Of a stretch of 64,000 nt of DNA, positions 9,801 through 17,451 are shown one piece after another; within the stretch, counting starts at the first letter, position 1; every line of letters begins with the position of its first letter. This DNA is from Aromatoleum toluvorans. Lineage in GTDB: Bacteria; Pseudomonadota; Gammaproteobacteria; Burkholderiales; Rhodocyclaceae. The translations under genes were made by a program, and so were the position numbers. The DNA is taken from positions 1 to 64,000 of the forward strand of contig NZ_WTVN01000025.1 of the NCBI RefSeq assembly GCF_012910905.1. The letters are read 5' to 3'. The notes beneath the pieces were generated by a model. The model did not search any database. It had not been told where the DNA came from and saw nothing but the letters and a program-made list of their open reading frames with translations.

Positions 9801-10081
9801 TCGTCGCCGGCTGCCCGGACGACCGCAACGACGCGCACCTGGTCGAGGCGATCATCAACATGGCGCACAGCCTGGGCCTGCAGGTCACCGCGGAAGGGGT
9901 GGAAACCGCGGAACAGGTCGCCTTCCTGCGCGAACTGGGCTGCGACTTCCTGCAGGGATACCTGATCGGCAAACCACTCCCCGCCGAAGGGTTCGAAGGC
10001 ATGCTGGAGCAGCATTTCCTCCTGCCCGCGGCGCACAAGCGTCCGCGCTGGCGCAACAGGTCGAGGATGCCGGCGCGGTGA
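6893..10081 (+). CDS. membrane-anchored dual PAS, GGDEF and EAL c-di-GMP protein
   Basis: A 1,062-residue inner-membrane protein that can make and/or degrade cyclic di-GMP. A membrane segment (about 8-27) is followed by a large periplasmic Cache-like region to about 330, and a second membrane segment at about 340-362. PAS1 (about 370-490) and PAS2 (about 495-615) follow. The GGDEF domain has an intact RFGGDEF at about 693-699, so cyclase activity is plausible. The EAL domain has GAEALIRW (E823-A-L) plus the downstream DDFGTG and KIDRSFV motifs, so phosphodiesterase activity is plausible. The GTG start (GTG AAA GCT) follows GAAGCAGGTG. It is monocistronic. Both catalytic motifs look complete; which activity dominates cannot be told. 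Confidence 0.95.
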   Translation: MKAPQLNRVVLIAYAAVIGLALFGFYELWSFRVAAALRLSGESLHAMSNSLDATAKSATDHVAILRVEAERALHDEAVHAPNPLRKGFATFPGPGLFATTQLPDEVPPGLGAYVFGRGDPAALPREMDHEIEVALHLIPVFQRVHKNIPQVAWVYYLSRSGFICVYPLEAQREYLSWRDEILTHPIVADAAPENNPERKPRWSAAYVDEAGKGMMSSLTSPVFDAAGRFRAVVALDITLANLNGYLSGPGLEIGRVFVANDRGQLLADPVIVTPGDADVRLVDRSLPRELVGRLPGPGTMTPGYDEHDGWLLKGLHLENAPWAVYHVVDRSALGWATLLHMHVELIAMLLIVLSIVLLEQRRRAAHRLRLFKVAVDASTSGIVITDRSSVIEYTNPAFSRITGYPAAEALGRTPALFRSDRMPREVYAELWKVILGGESWQGELLNRRKDGDLYWSDLRIAPILSPRGEPQQFVGLMNDVTERKRIETRMNQAMVVFNASSQGIMTTDAHCVITAVNPAFTAITGYTAEEVLGHKPSMLGSGRHDASFYGNMWDSLARAGQWESEIWNRRKNGEIYPQWQTISAVHDQHGNLTGYISLFNDITQRKQQEEAIWRQANFDPLTNLANRSLLQDRLDQALTHARRNRARVGLLFLDLDGFKWINDTLGHDIGDELLIEVARRVTFCVREQDTVARFGGDEFTIIVQDLAEPDDLNAIAEKIVSVLRDPFFLGGIQHRMSGSIGITVYPDDGEDVQTLFRNADIAMYKSKQAGKNRFQFYARDMQSDALARLQLEADLRIALERQAFSLHYQPIVEADSGELVGAEALIRWIHPERGPVSPLEFIPVAEDSGLIIGIGEWALREAARQSRQWRDGGHAALRLAVNMSGVQFREAGLPDLVGEVLAEFGIDRGGLMVEITESVLMGGSESMESRMRAIKALGIGYALDDFGTGFSSLSYLKRFPVDVVKIDRSFVAGCPDDRNDAHLVEAIINMAHSLGLQVTAEGVETAEQVAFLRELGCDFLQGYLIGKPLPAEGFEGMLEQHFLLPAAHKRPRWRNRSRMPAR

Positions 10082-10227
10082 CCCCGTGCCCTCGCGGGCA
10101 ATAGCGATCGACGGCGTCAACCGGACGCACAGGGGCGCACCCCGTACGCGCCACCGCCAAACCATTCGTCATGAACAGAAAAGTGGCGCAGCCCGCGTCT
10201 GCGCTGGCTTTGGCGAATTCACCCAAT

Positions 10228-10251
10228 ATGCATTAAATATTTTTAATGCAT
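10228..10251. promoter_or_regulatory. perfect AT-rich palindrome upstream of the carbonic-anhydrase-like gene
   Basis: Arms ATGCATTAAA (10228-10237) and TTTAATGCAT (10242-10251) are perfectly complementary around a TATT spacer, in an otherwise GC-rich region, 72 bases before the likely start at 10324. This looks like an operator for a dimeric regulator. The ATGCATT/AATGCAT half-sites recall NsrR-type sites, but the spacing is wider than the usual NsrR site, so the regulator is left open. Confidence 0.55.
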
Positions 10252-10323
10252 GTCTCTGAAAATTTCATCGGTATACCATTCGGCCCGCACTCATACCGAC
10301 ATCCATCAATAACACCTCGAACA

Positions 10324-10893
10324 ATGGACACTCACGACCACTGCAACTGCACGCACAAGCCGGCCGCAGATCACTCCGGGGCCCGTCGCAACTTCCTCAC
10401 GCGGGCCACGCTCGCCGCCGGCGTCGCCCTGCTCGGCGCCGTCGCGCCGAGCCGTCCTGCGCTCGCCGGCGGCCACACCGACATCCTGCTGCTCACCTGC
10501 ATGGACTTCCGCCTCATGGACAGCGTCGAGCACTACATGGCGAACCGCGGCCTCACGCACAAGTACGACCACATCGTGCTGGCGGGTGCCTCGCTCGGCG
10601 CGCTGACCGACAAGTATCCAGCGTGGAACCGCACCTTCTGGGATCACCTCGCCGTCGCCATCCAGCTGCATGACGTCAAGAAGGTCGTCGTCATGGACCA
10701 CCGCGACTGCGGTGCCTACAAGGCGATTCTCGGCGAAGACCTGGCGCCGGACCCCGTGCGCGAGTCCGAAGTGCATCGCGACCACCTCGAGCGCCTTGCC
10801 GCCGCGATCAAGGACCTGCACCCCGGCCTGCAGGTCGAGACCCTGCTGATGGCCCTCGACGGGTCGGTCGAGGCGATCGGGAACTTCGCCTGA
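10324..10893 (+). CDS. Tat-exported beta-carbonic-anhydrase-like protein
   Basis: A 189-residue protein related to beta-class carbonic anhydrases (CO2 + H2O to bicarbonate). The zinc-site pattern is visible: Cys59-x-Asp61-x-Arg63 (CMDFR) and His126-x-x-Cys129 (HRDCG). The N-terminus carries a twin-arginine signal (ARRNFL at about 20-25, a hydrophobic stretch 30-47, ALAGG), so the folded metalloprotein should reach the periplasm. The ATG at 10324 puts the RR motif at a normal distance; an earlier in-frame start at 10246 would fall inside the upstream palindrome. A periplasmic location is unusual for the beta class. The enzyme could serve CO2 conversion at the cell surface or have diverged in function. 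Confidence 0.85.
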   Translation: MDTHDHCNCTHKPAADHSGARRNFLTRATLAAGVALLGAVAPSRPALAGGHTDILLLTCMDFRLMDSVEHYMANRGLTHKYDHIVLAGASLGALTDKYPAWNRTFWDHLAVAIQLHDVKKVVVMDHRDCGAYKAILGEDLAPDPVRESEVHRDHLERLAAAIKDLHPGLQVETLLMALDGSVEAIGNFA

Positions 10894-10899
10894 TACACC

Positions 10900-10918
10900 G
10901 CCCGCGCGAGCCGCGGGC
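10900..10918 (+). terminator. hairpin after the carbonic-anhydrase-like gene
   Basis: Perfect 7-bp stem GCCCGCG / CGCGGGC with a 5-base loop, starting 7 bases after the stop; no T-run. A second inverted repeat (GTCCACG / CGTGGAC, 10939-10960) abuts the promoter of the heat-shock pair. Confidence 0.45.
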
Positions 10919-10959
10919 GCGCCCCATCCTCCTTCGGCGTCCACGCCGCAAGACGTGGA

Positions 10960-10988
10960 CTTGAACTCCGGTCAACCGCCTCTATATC
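10960..10988 (+). promoter_or_regulatory. heat-shock (sigma-32-like) promoter of the small Hsp pair
   Basis: CTTGAAC (10960-10966), a 12-base spacer and CCTCTATA (10979-10986) approximate the sigma-32 pattern CTTGAAA-N11-15-CCCCATNT. The same bases also read as a sigma-70 promoter (TTGAAC, 16 bp, TATATC). The location about 55 bases upstream of the first Hsp20 start supports it. Confidence 0.5.
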
Positions 10989-11042
10989 CGGAGTCATGGG
11001 TGTTGCACGCGGACACCCGTCCCTGTCCGATGGAGGATCATC

Positions 11043-11483
11043 ATGTTCTACCGATCACTGTTTCCCCGCGACCTGGTCTCCGAGCTGGATCGCCTGCAGC
11101 GCGAGATGCAGCAGGCCTACGAGTTCTCCCCCAGCATCCGCGGTCTCGCGCGAGGGGGCTTTCCGGCGATGAATGTCGGCAACACGCCGCATTCGGTCGA
11201 GATCTACGCCTTCGCCCCGGGCATCGACCCGGCGACGATCGACGTGCAGCTCGAAAAGGGCGTGCTGACGATCGCCGGCGAACGCGCGAGCGTTCTCCCC
11301 CCGCAGGACGCGAACGCCACGGTGCACATCGACGAGCGCTTCAGCGGCCGTTTCCGCCGCGTCGTGACGCTGCCCGACGACGCCGACCCGAACGCCGTGT
11401 CGGCAAAGTACCGCGACGGCGTGCTGCACGTCAGCGTCCAGCGCCGGCAGGCCGCCCAGCCGCGCCGCATCAGCATCGAGTGA
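11043..11483 (+). CDS. Hsp20-family small heat-shock protein (first of a pair)
   Basis: A 146-residue ATP-independent holdase chaperone that binds unfolding proteins in the cytoplasm. The alpha-crystallin domain spans about residues 40-138 (VEIYAFAPGID..IDVQLEKGVLTIAGER...AKYRDGVLHVSV). The A-x-x-x-DGVL signature is intact, and the C-terminus ends with the ISI version of the I-x-I anchor. GGAGGATCATC precedes the ATG. It is 13 bases upstream of a second Hsp20 gene, so the two form an operon behind the heat-shock-like promoter at 10960. Confidence 0.95.
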   Translation: MFYRSLFPRDLVSELDRLQREMQQAYEFSPSIRGLARGGFPAMNVGNTPHSVEIYAFAPGIDPATIDVQLEKGVLTIAGERASVLPPQDANATVHIDERFSGRFRRVVTLPDDADPNAVSAKYRDGVLHVSVQRRQAAQPRRISIE

Positions 11484-11496
11484 GGAGGAACCGGAC

Positions 11497-11877
11497 ATGA
11501 ACGACAACACCAACGTCACCCGCAAGCCCGAAACCCCGGCCAGCGACATGGCGCTGATGCCGCCGGTGGATGTCATCGAGGATGCCGGCGGGATCACGCT
11601 GTACGCCGACCTGCCGGGCGTGCCGAAGGACCGGCTGAGCCTGCTGGTCGAAGGCGACACGCTGACGATCGAAGGCGAAGTGAGCCTCGTTGCGCCCGAA
11701 GGCATGGAATCGGTGCATGCCGAAGTCAGCCTGCCGCGCTATCGCCGCGTGTTCAAGCTGTCGAAGGAACTTGACGCGAACAAGGTCTCGGCCGAGTTCA
11801 ACCAGGGCGCACTGAAGCTGCGCATCCCGAAGGCCGAACACGCACAGCCGCGCAAGATCGAGATCGCCGTGGCGTAA
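11497..11877 (+). CDS. Hsp20-family small heat-shock protein (second of a pair)
   Basis: A 126-residue small heat-shock protein. The alpha-crystallin domain covers about residues 22-115 (PPVDVIEDAGGITLYADLPGV ... AEFNQGALKLRIPK), and a C-terminal I-E-I anchor motif is present. A strong AGGAGGAACC site precedes the ATG, and the gene is coupled to the first Hsp20 by a 13-base gap. The two are divergent in sequence, so they are probably functionally distinct partners (as IbpA/IbpB or class A/B pairs are) rather than a recent duplication. It ends 6 bases from the converging rtcB gene. Confidence 0.95.
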   Translation: MNDNTNVTRKPETPASDMALMPPVDVIEDAGGITLYADLPGVPKDRLSLLVEGDTLTIEGEVSLVAPEGMESVHAEVSLPRYRRVFKLSKELDANKVSAEFNQGALKLRIPKAEHAQPRKIEIAVA

Positions 11878-11883
11878 GGCCGG

Positions 11884-13314
11884 TCAGCCCTTCACGCAGA
11901 CCAGCGGCGCGAGCCGCGCGACCTTCATGGCGAGCCCGGCGCGCTCGGCCGCATCGACCACCGCGCCGACATCCTTGTACGCGAGCGGCGCCTCCTCGGC
12001 GACGCCGCGCCAGCTCGGGCTGCGGATCAGGATGCCGCGCGCCGCGAGGTCGTCGACGACAGCGCGGCCGTGCCAGCGGCGCAGCGCTTCGCTGCGGCTC
12101 ATCGCCCGTCCGGCACCGTGGCACGCGGAGGCAAACGCGCGCTCCCCGGTGCCGGCGGCGCCGGCGAGGATCCACGACGCCGTGCCCATGCTGCCGCCGA
12201 TCAACACCGGCTGGCCGGCGTCGCGGTACTCGCGCGGCAGCTCGGCATGCCCCGGGCCGAATGCGCGCGTCGCCCCCTTGCGATGCACGAAGAGGCGGCG
12301 GTGCGCGTCGCCGACGCGGTGCGTCTCCTCCTTGCAGGTGTTGTGCGACACGTCGTAGAGGATGGGCAGGCGCACGCGCGGGAAGACCTGGGCGAAGGCT
12401 TCGCGCGCAAGGTGCGTGAGGATCTGCCGGTTCGCCAGCGCGCAGTTGATCCCGGCGCGCATCGCGCCGAGGTAGCGCTGGCCCAGCGTCGAGTTCAGCG
12501 GTGCGCACGCGAGCTCGCGATCGGGCAGCGCGATGCCGGCGTCGCGGGCGGCGATCACCATCTCGCGCAGGTAGTCGGTGCCGATCTGGTGCCCGAGGCC
12601 GCGCGAACCGCAATGGATGCTGACGACGACGTCGCCCCGTGCCAGCCCGTACGCGCGCGCCGCCGCGGCATCGAACACCTCGTCGACGACCTGCACTTCG
12701 AGATAGTGGTTGCCCGAGCCGAGGGTGCCCATCTCGTCGCGCTGGCGCTTCTTCGCCATGTCCGAGACTGCGCGCGGATCGGCGCCCGCAGCGCAGCCGG
12801 ATTCCTCGATGTGGGCGAGGTCGGCCTCGCTGCCGTAGCCTTCGGCCACCGCCCAGCGCGCGCCGCCCCTGAGCATCGCATCCATCCCGGCGCCGGCCAG
12901 GCGCAGGGCGCCAGTGCTGCCGACGCCGGCCGGGATGCGCGCGTACAGCACGTCGGCAAGGCGCTTCTTGTGCGCCTCGACGTCCGCACGCGTCAGCCCC
13001 GTATGCAACGTGCGCACGCCGCAGGAGATGTCGAAGCCCACCCCCCCGGCCGACACCACGCCACCCTCATCGGCGTCGAAGGCCGCCACCCCGCCGATCG
13101 GGAAGCCGTAGCCCCAATGTGCGTCGGGCATCGCATACGCGGCGCCGACGATGCCGGGCAGGCTCGCGACGTTGGCGACCTGTTCGGCGACCTTCTCGTC
13201 CATCGCCTCCATCAGCTCGCGCGATGCGAAGATCACGCCGGGAACGCGCATGCGCCCGCTCGCGGGCAGCTCCCATGCATGCGGACCGTGTTGCCGGAAT
13301 CTTCGGAGTTCCAT
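11884..13314 (-). CDS. rtcB: RtcB RNA-splicing ligase
   Basis: GTP- and Mn2+-dependent RNA ligase joining 2',3'-cyclic-phosphate (or 3'-phosphate) and 5'-OH RNA ends in RNA repair. The 476-residue length is normal for the family. Visible hallmarks are AYAMPDAHWGYGFPIGG (about 60-76), VGFDISCGVR with the metal-binding Cys, GSGNHYLEVQ, SIHCGSRGLGHQ, YDVSHNTCKEE and ACHGAGRAMSR. The His of the last motif (about 399) is the residue guanylylated in the family. Archease, its activating partner, is encoded 57 bases upstream on the same strand, so the two are probably one transcript. No RtcR regulator is present in the window. Confidence 0.97.
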   Translation of the reverse strand: MELRRFRQHGPHAWELPASGRMRVPGVIFASRELMEAMDEKVAEQVANVASLPGIVGAAYAMPDAHWGYGFPIGGVAAFDADEGGVVSAGGVGFDISCGVRTLHTGLTRADVEAHKKRLADVLYARIPAGVGSTGALRLAGAGMDAMLRGGARWAVAEGYGSEADLAHIEESGCAAGADPRAVSDMAKKRQRDEMGTLGSGNHYLEVQVVDEVFDAAAARAYGLARGDVVVSIHCGSRGLGHQIGTDYLREMVIAARDAGIALPDRELACAPLNSTLGQRYLGAMRAGINCALANRQILTHLAREAFAQVFPRVRLPILYDVSHNTCKEETHRVGDAHRRLFVHRKGATRAFGPGHAELPREYRDAGQPVLIGGSMGTASWILAGAAGTGERAFASACHGAGRAMSRSEALRRWHGRAVVDDLAARGILIRSPSWRGVAEEAPLAYKDVGAVVDAAERAGLAMKVARLAPLVCVKG

Positions 13315-13371
13315 GACCCGCCTCCTGCGTCCGCCTGCCTATTCCAGCATAGCCAAAGCCGGGCGGCGTGC

Positions 13372-13797
13372 TCAGACATCCACCACGCACTGTGCGACCC
13401 AGACGCCGTCGGCGCCGTGCACGACCGCGAGTTCGCAGAACGACGCCCCCTTCACTTCGGCGGCGGGCTGATGGCGCGCGACATCGACCGCCTCGCCCCA
13501 GGCCGTCGCCGCGAGCCGGAAACCGCCGGCATCGGCCTCGATCCGGACGTCGAAGCGCGAGAACAGCATGCGCCGCGTCGCCATCTCGAACACCAGCGCG
13601 TTGAGCCAGTCGACGAGCAGCAGCTCCAGGTCCGGCGCGGCGCACGCAACGCCCACCGGCGCGCGTGCCGCAACGCCCGCCGGATCGCAGATCACCGCGG
13701 TCAGCGCGGTGGCCGCCCCCGCGAACGCTTGCGCCAGCGTCGCGCCGCTGCCACGCACGCCGATGTCAGCCTCGTGCCCGAAGGTCTGCCACGCCAT
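13372..13797 (-). CDS. archease (RtcB activator)
   Basis: A 141-residue protein of the archease family. It lets RtcB turn over many times by promoting its guanylylation. Family marks are the N-terminal HEADIGVRGSGATLAQAF, the central ELLLVDWLNALVFEM helix and the C-terminal EVKGASFCELAVV strand-helix, with the acidic residues (Asp near position 11, C-terminal Asp) that bind metal. It lies immediately upstream of rtcB. The divergent lipoprotein gene begins 91 bases away; the AT-rich stretch 13851-13862 in between is the likely promoter zone for both directions. Confidence 0.95.
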   Translation of the reverse strand: MAWQTFGHEADIGVRGSGATLAQAFAGAATALTAVICDPAGVAARAPVGVACAAPDLELLLVDWLNALVFEMATRRMLFSRFDVRIEADAGGFRLAATAWGEAVDVARHQPAAEVKGASFCELAVVHGADGVWVAQCVVDV

Positions 13798-13888
13798 TCC
13801 GCCCGTCCTCCCGCCTGCGCGGCGCCGCGAACCGGCGCGGCACCGTTCTTATGATATTTTAATCGCCGCCCATCACGAGGATGACCCG

Positions 13889-14557
13889 ATGCAGACCCGT
13901 TTTCCGTGGCCGCTCCTGCCGGCCGTCGCCCTTGCGCTGCTCGTCTCCGCCTGCGGCGTTGCACCCACGGCCCCGACTGCCCCCACCGCCGGGCGCGAAG
14001 GCGAACGCTTCGCCTACCGTGGCGGCGACGTCGCCCTCGCACAGCGCGGCGACTCCTGCGAACTGACGCTGCGCGGCACGCTCGCGCCAGCGGCCGTCTC
14101 CTCGCTGACGCTCGCGCACGAGGCAGCTTCGAAGCGTTCCTGCCGCAGCAAGTGGGTCGTGCTCGACATCGCGGACGGCAGCGTCGGCGCGGCGATCACG
14201 GTGGGCTCGATGCTGCGCAACCGCGGCTACAACACGCGCATCGCGCCGGGAAGCGCCTGCCACACGCCCTGCCTGCTCGTCTTCGCGGCGGGCGCCGAAC
14301 GCGAGATTCCTGCCGGCACCCCGTCCGCGCGCCTCGGCTTCTCGCAGATTCCGCCCGACGAGGATTTCGGCAAGGCCGGCTGCGAAACCGCGCTCGACAA
14401 CCGCCAGCTCCTCAACCTCGCACGCTATCTGCGCGCGATGCTGCCCGCCACGTCCGCCGACTACATGCTGCAGAAGATACGCGCGACGGACTGCCGCAGC
14501 GTGCGTGAGCTGCCGGCGCGAGAAGCCGTCACGGCAGGACTCGCAACAAAGGGCTAA
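13889..14557 (+). CDS. ClpP-like periplasmic lipoprotein (COG3904-like)
   Basis: A 222-residue lipoprotein. Its signal peptide ends in the lipobox LVSA-Cys22. The body (about 55-205) contains 'WVVLDIADGSVGAAITVGSMLRNRGYNTRIAPGS', then 'CHTPCLLVFAAGAEREIPA', and 'ARLGFSQI'. This is the layout of ClpP/crotonase-fold periplasmic proteins grouped as COG3904. In true ClpP a catalytic Ser lies in the segment corresponding to C-x-x-x-C-LLVFAAG; here Cys and Thr occupy the area, so proteolytic activity is doubtful. ACGAGG sits 8 bases before the ATG. The acyl-ligase fusion gene starts 57 bases downstream on the same strand and may be co-transcribed. Confidence 0.75.
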   Translation: MQTRFPWPLLPAVALALLVSACGVAPTAPTAPTAGREGERFAYRGGDVALAQRGDSCELTLRGTLAPAAVSSLTLAHEAASKRSCRSKWVVLDIADGSVGAAITVGSMLRNRGYNTRIAPGSACHTPCLLVFAAGAEREIPAGTPSARLGFSQIPPDEDFGKAGCETALDNRQLLNLARYLRAMLPATSADYMLQKIRATDCRSVRELPAREAVTAGLATKG

Positions 14558-14614
14558 AAAGGGGGTGACCCGGTCCGCTTGCGCTGCGGCGGGCCTGGCG
14601 GTCGGAGCCTCACG

Positions 14615-17401
14615 ATGGCGCCATCCCTTCCAGTGATCGACGCGGCCGGACTGCTCGAGATCGTGCGCGCGCTCGTCAGCGAGCTGCGCCCCGGCAAGCC
14701 GCCCGACGCCACGCTCGACAGCCACCTCGAACGCGACCTCGGGCTCGATAGCCTCGCGCGCGTCGAACTGCTCGCGCGCATCGAACACGCCGCTCGCGTG
14801 CAGCTGCCGGACGGCACCCTTGAAGCGGCGGAGACGCCCCGCCAGCTTCTCGCCGCGCTGCGCGCCGCCCGGCCCGAAGCCGTCACGGATCCGCCCGGCG
14901 TCGTTGCCGCCGCGGAGACCGCGCGCATCGAGGCCCCCACCGCTGCCGCCACCCTCGTCGACGTGCTGCAATGGCACGCCGAACACTCGCCGCAGCACAT
15001 CCACATCCGCCTGCTCCACGACGACGCCGAAATCGGCACGCTCACGCACCGGCAGCTGCTGGAGGGCGCGACGCGCATCGCCGCCGGCCTGCGGCACGCG
15101 GGCGTCGCGCCCGGCGACGCGGTCGCGATCATGCTGCCGACCTCGCTGGAGTTCTTCACGAGCTTCTACGGTGCGCTGCTCGCCGGCGGGGTGCCCGTGC
15201 CGATGTATCCGCCGACACGCCCGTCGCAGCTCGAGGATCACCTGCGCCGCCAGTCCGGCATCCTCGAAAGCTGCCGCGCGCCGGTACTCGTCACCGATGC
15301 GCAGGTCCAGCAGGTCGCCCGCCTGATCTCGACCCCGTCGGGCAGTCTCAGGTACACGCTCACCGCGCACGAACTCGCCAACCACCACGGCGACCCGGAG
15401 CCTGCCGCGCGGCGGGCGGACGAGCTCGCGCTGCTGCAATACACCTCGGGCAGCACCGGCAACCCGAAGGGTGTGATGCTCACCCACGCGAACCTGCTGG
15501 CGAACATCCGCGCCTGGAGCCGCTCGATCGCCATCACCGCCGACGACGTGACCGTGAGCTGGCTGCCCCTCTATCACGACATGGGCCTGATCGCGGCGTG
15601 GCTCGGCAGCCTGTACAACGGCTGCCCGCTGGTGCTGATGTCGCCGCTGGACTTCCTGTCCCGCCCCGTGCGCTGGCTGCGCACCCTGCACCGCTACCAC
15701 GGCACGCTCTCCGCGGCGCCGAATTTCGCCTACGAGCTCGTCCTGAAGCACGTGGAAGAACGCGAACTCGCCGGACTCGACCTGTCGCGCTGGCGATTCA
15801 CGGCGAACGGCGCCGAACCGGTCAATCCCGACACCATCGAGCGTTTCAGCGAACGCCTGGCCCCGTATGGCCTGCGCCGCGAAGCGATGACCCCCGCCTA
15901 CGGGCTCGCCGAGAACGCGGTCGGCCTCGCCGTGCCGCCCATCGGACGCGGCCCGCGCATCGACCGCGTCGCGCGCGATGCCTTCTCCCGCGGCGAGGCG
16001 ATCCGGGCACCCGAGGACGACGCCGGCGCGATCCGCTTCGTCGGCTGCGGCCAGCCGCTGCCGGGCCACGACCTGCGCATCGTCGCGCCGAGTGGCGACG
16101 AGCTTCCCGATCGCCGCGTCGGGCGCATCGAATTCCGCGGCCCGTCCGCGACCACCGGCTACCTGCACAACACCGGGGAAACCCGCAAGCTGCTGCGCGG
16201 CAGCTGGCTCGACACCGGCGACCTCGGCTACCTCGCGGAAGGCGAGCTCTTCGTGACCGGCCGCGTCAAGGACATGATCATCCGCGGCGGGCGCAACCTG
16301 TACCCCTACGAGCTCGAAGACGCGATCGGCGCGCTCCCCGGCGTGCGCCGCGGCTGCGTCGCGGTGTTCGGCGTCCCCGATCCCGCGACGGCGAGCGAAC
16401 GCCTCGTCGCCGTGGTCGAGACGCGGACGGCCGACGAGGCCGAACGCCGCGATCTCGAACATGCGGTCGGCGCGCTCGCCGTCGACCTGCTGGGCGTGCC
16501 GCTCGACGCCGTCGTGCTCGCGCCGCCGCACAGCGTGCTGAAGACCTCCAGCGGCAAGATCCGCCGGGCCGCAACGCGGGAGCTGTACCAGAGCGGCGTG
16601 CTCGGCCGGCAGCACAGCGTGCGCGTGCAGATGCTGCGCCTCGCCGCACTCGCCGCCGCCCGCAACACGGGGCAGGCCCTGCGGCGCGCCGGTGCCGCCC
16701 TGTGGGCCGCGTGGGCGTGGACGATCCTCGTGCTGCTCGCGGTCCCGGTGTGGTTCGCCGTCGCGACGCTGCGCCGCCCGGCCACCGCCTGGCAGCTCAG
16801 CCGCACCGGCGCGCGCCTGCTCGCCGCGCTGAGCGGCATCCGCATCGACGTCCGCGGCCTGGCCAACCTGCCCGCCGCGGCGCCCTGCATCGTCGTCGCG
16901 AACCACTCGAGCTATCTCGACGGCCTGGTCGCGGCGGCGGCCCTGCCCCGCCCCTTCGTCTTCGTCGCGAAGCGCGAGCTCCTCGGCAGCGCCATCGCGC
17001 GCCGCTTCCTGCAGGGCCTGGGTACGGAATTCATCGAGCGCTTCGCGGTCCAGGACAGCGCAGACGCCGCGCAGCGGCTCGCCGAACGCGCACGGCTGGG
17101 AACCGCGCTGTTCTACTTCCCCGAAGGCACTTTCATGCGCCGCCCCGGCCTGCAGGAATTCCGCCTCGGCGCCTTCCTCGCCGCCTGCGCGGCCGAACTG
17201 CCGGTCGTGCCGGTGACGATTTGCGGCACGCGCGCCGTGCTGCCCGACGGGACATGGCTCCCGCGGCGCGGGCCGGTGAGAGTGACGATCGGCCGTCCGA
17301 TCCTGCCGCAGGGCAAGGACTGGAACGCGGCGCTCGCGCTGCGCGACGCCGCGCGCAAGGAAATCCTCGAGCACTGCGGCGAACCCGACGCCATGGCCTG
17401 A
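14615..17401 (+). CDS. ACP - fatty acyl-AMP ligase - acyltransferase fusion
   Basis: A 928-residue three-part enzyme. Residues 1-85 are an acyl-carrier domain (DLGLDSLARVEL; Ser46 is the phosphopantetheine site). About 105-670 is a fatty acyl-AMP ligase: P-loop YTSGSTGNPKGVML near 275, the FAAL-type SWLPLYHDMGLI, DTGDLGY, RVKDMIIRGGRNLYPYELE, and the SSGKIRR Lys. A hydrophobic segment near 705-722 is followed by a PlsC-type acyltransferase with NHSSYLD (H764-x4-D769) and FPEGTFMR. The protein could activate a fatty acid, load it on its own ACP and transfer it to a lyso-lipid or other acceptor at the membrane. ATG 14615 has a GGAG site; an upstream TTG start has none. Compare E. coli Aas, where the acyltransferase is N-terminal and no ACP is fused. 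Confidence 0.92.
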   Translation: MAPSLPVIDAAGLLEIVRALVSELRPGKPPDATLDSHLERDLGLDSLARVELLARIEHAARVQLPDGTLEAAETPRQLLAALRAARPEAVTDPPGVVAAAETARIEAPTAAATLVDVLQWHAEHSPQHIHIRLLHDDAEIGTLTHRQLLEGATRIAAGLRHAGVAPGDAVAIMLPTSLEFFTSFYGALLAGGVPVPMYPPTRPSQLEDHLRRQSGILESCRAPVLVTDAQVQQVARLISTPSGSLRYTLTAHELANHHGDPEPAARRADELALLQYTSGSTGNPKGVMLTHANLLANIRAWSRSIAITADDVTVSWLPLYHDMGLIAAWLGSLYNGCPLVLMSPLDFLSRPVRWLRTLHRYHGTLSAAPNFAYELVLKHVEERELAGLDLSRWRFTANGAEPVNPDTIERFSERLAPYGLRREAMTPAYGLAENAVGLAVPPIGRGPRIDRVARDAFSRGEAIRAPEDDAGAIRFVGCGQPLPGHDLRIVAPSGDELPDRRVGRIEFRGPSATTGYLHNTGETRKLLRGSWLDTGDLGYLAEGELFVTGRVKDMIIRGGRNLYPYELEDAIGALPGVRRGCVAVFGVPDPATASERLVAVVETRTADEAERRDLEHAVGALAVDLLGVPLDAVVLAPPHSVLKTSSGKIRRAATRELYQSGVLGRQHSVRVQMLRLAALAAARNTGQALRRAGAALWAAWAWTILVLLAVPVWFAVATLRRPATAWQLSRTGARLLAALSGIRIDVRGLANLPAAAPCIVVANHSSYLDGLVAAAALPRPFVFVAKRELLGSAIARRFLQGLGTEFIERFAVQDSADAAQRLAERARLGTALFYFPEGTFMRRPGLQEFRLGAFLAACAAELPVVPVTICGTRAVLPDGTWLPRRGPVRVTIGRPILPQGKDWNAALALRDAARKEILEHCGEPDAMA

Positions 17402-17408
17402 TCACGCC

Positions 17409-17431
17409 GGCGCCGCCGCGGCGGCGGCGCC
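17409..17431. terminator. GC-rich hairpin between convergent genes
   Basis: A 9-bp stem (GGCGCCGCC / GGCGGCGCC) with a 5-base loop fills most of the 50-bp gap between the convergent fusion gene and the acyl-CoA synthetase gene. There is no clear T-run, but it may serve both directions. Confidence 0.5.
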
Positions 17432-17451
17432 CGGGCCTGCGCTCGCCGCCC

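Noticed and set aside
10228-10251. NsrR-binding site
   Set aside because: The ATGCATT half-site fits, but the arms are about seven bases farther apart than in the usual NsrR palindrome, so only a generic operator is claimed.
13859-17374. A 1,171-codon minus-strand frame opposite the ACP-FAAL-acyltransferase gene
   Set aside because: Composition is Arg/Glu/Ala/Gly-rich without motifs. The plus strand shows complete catalytic motifs over the same span.
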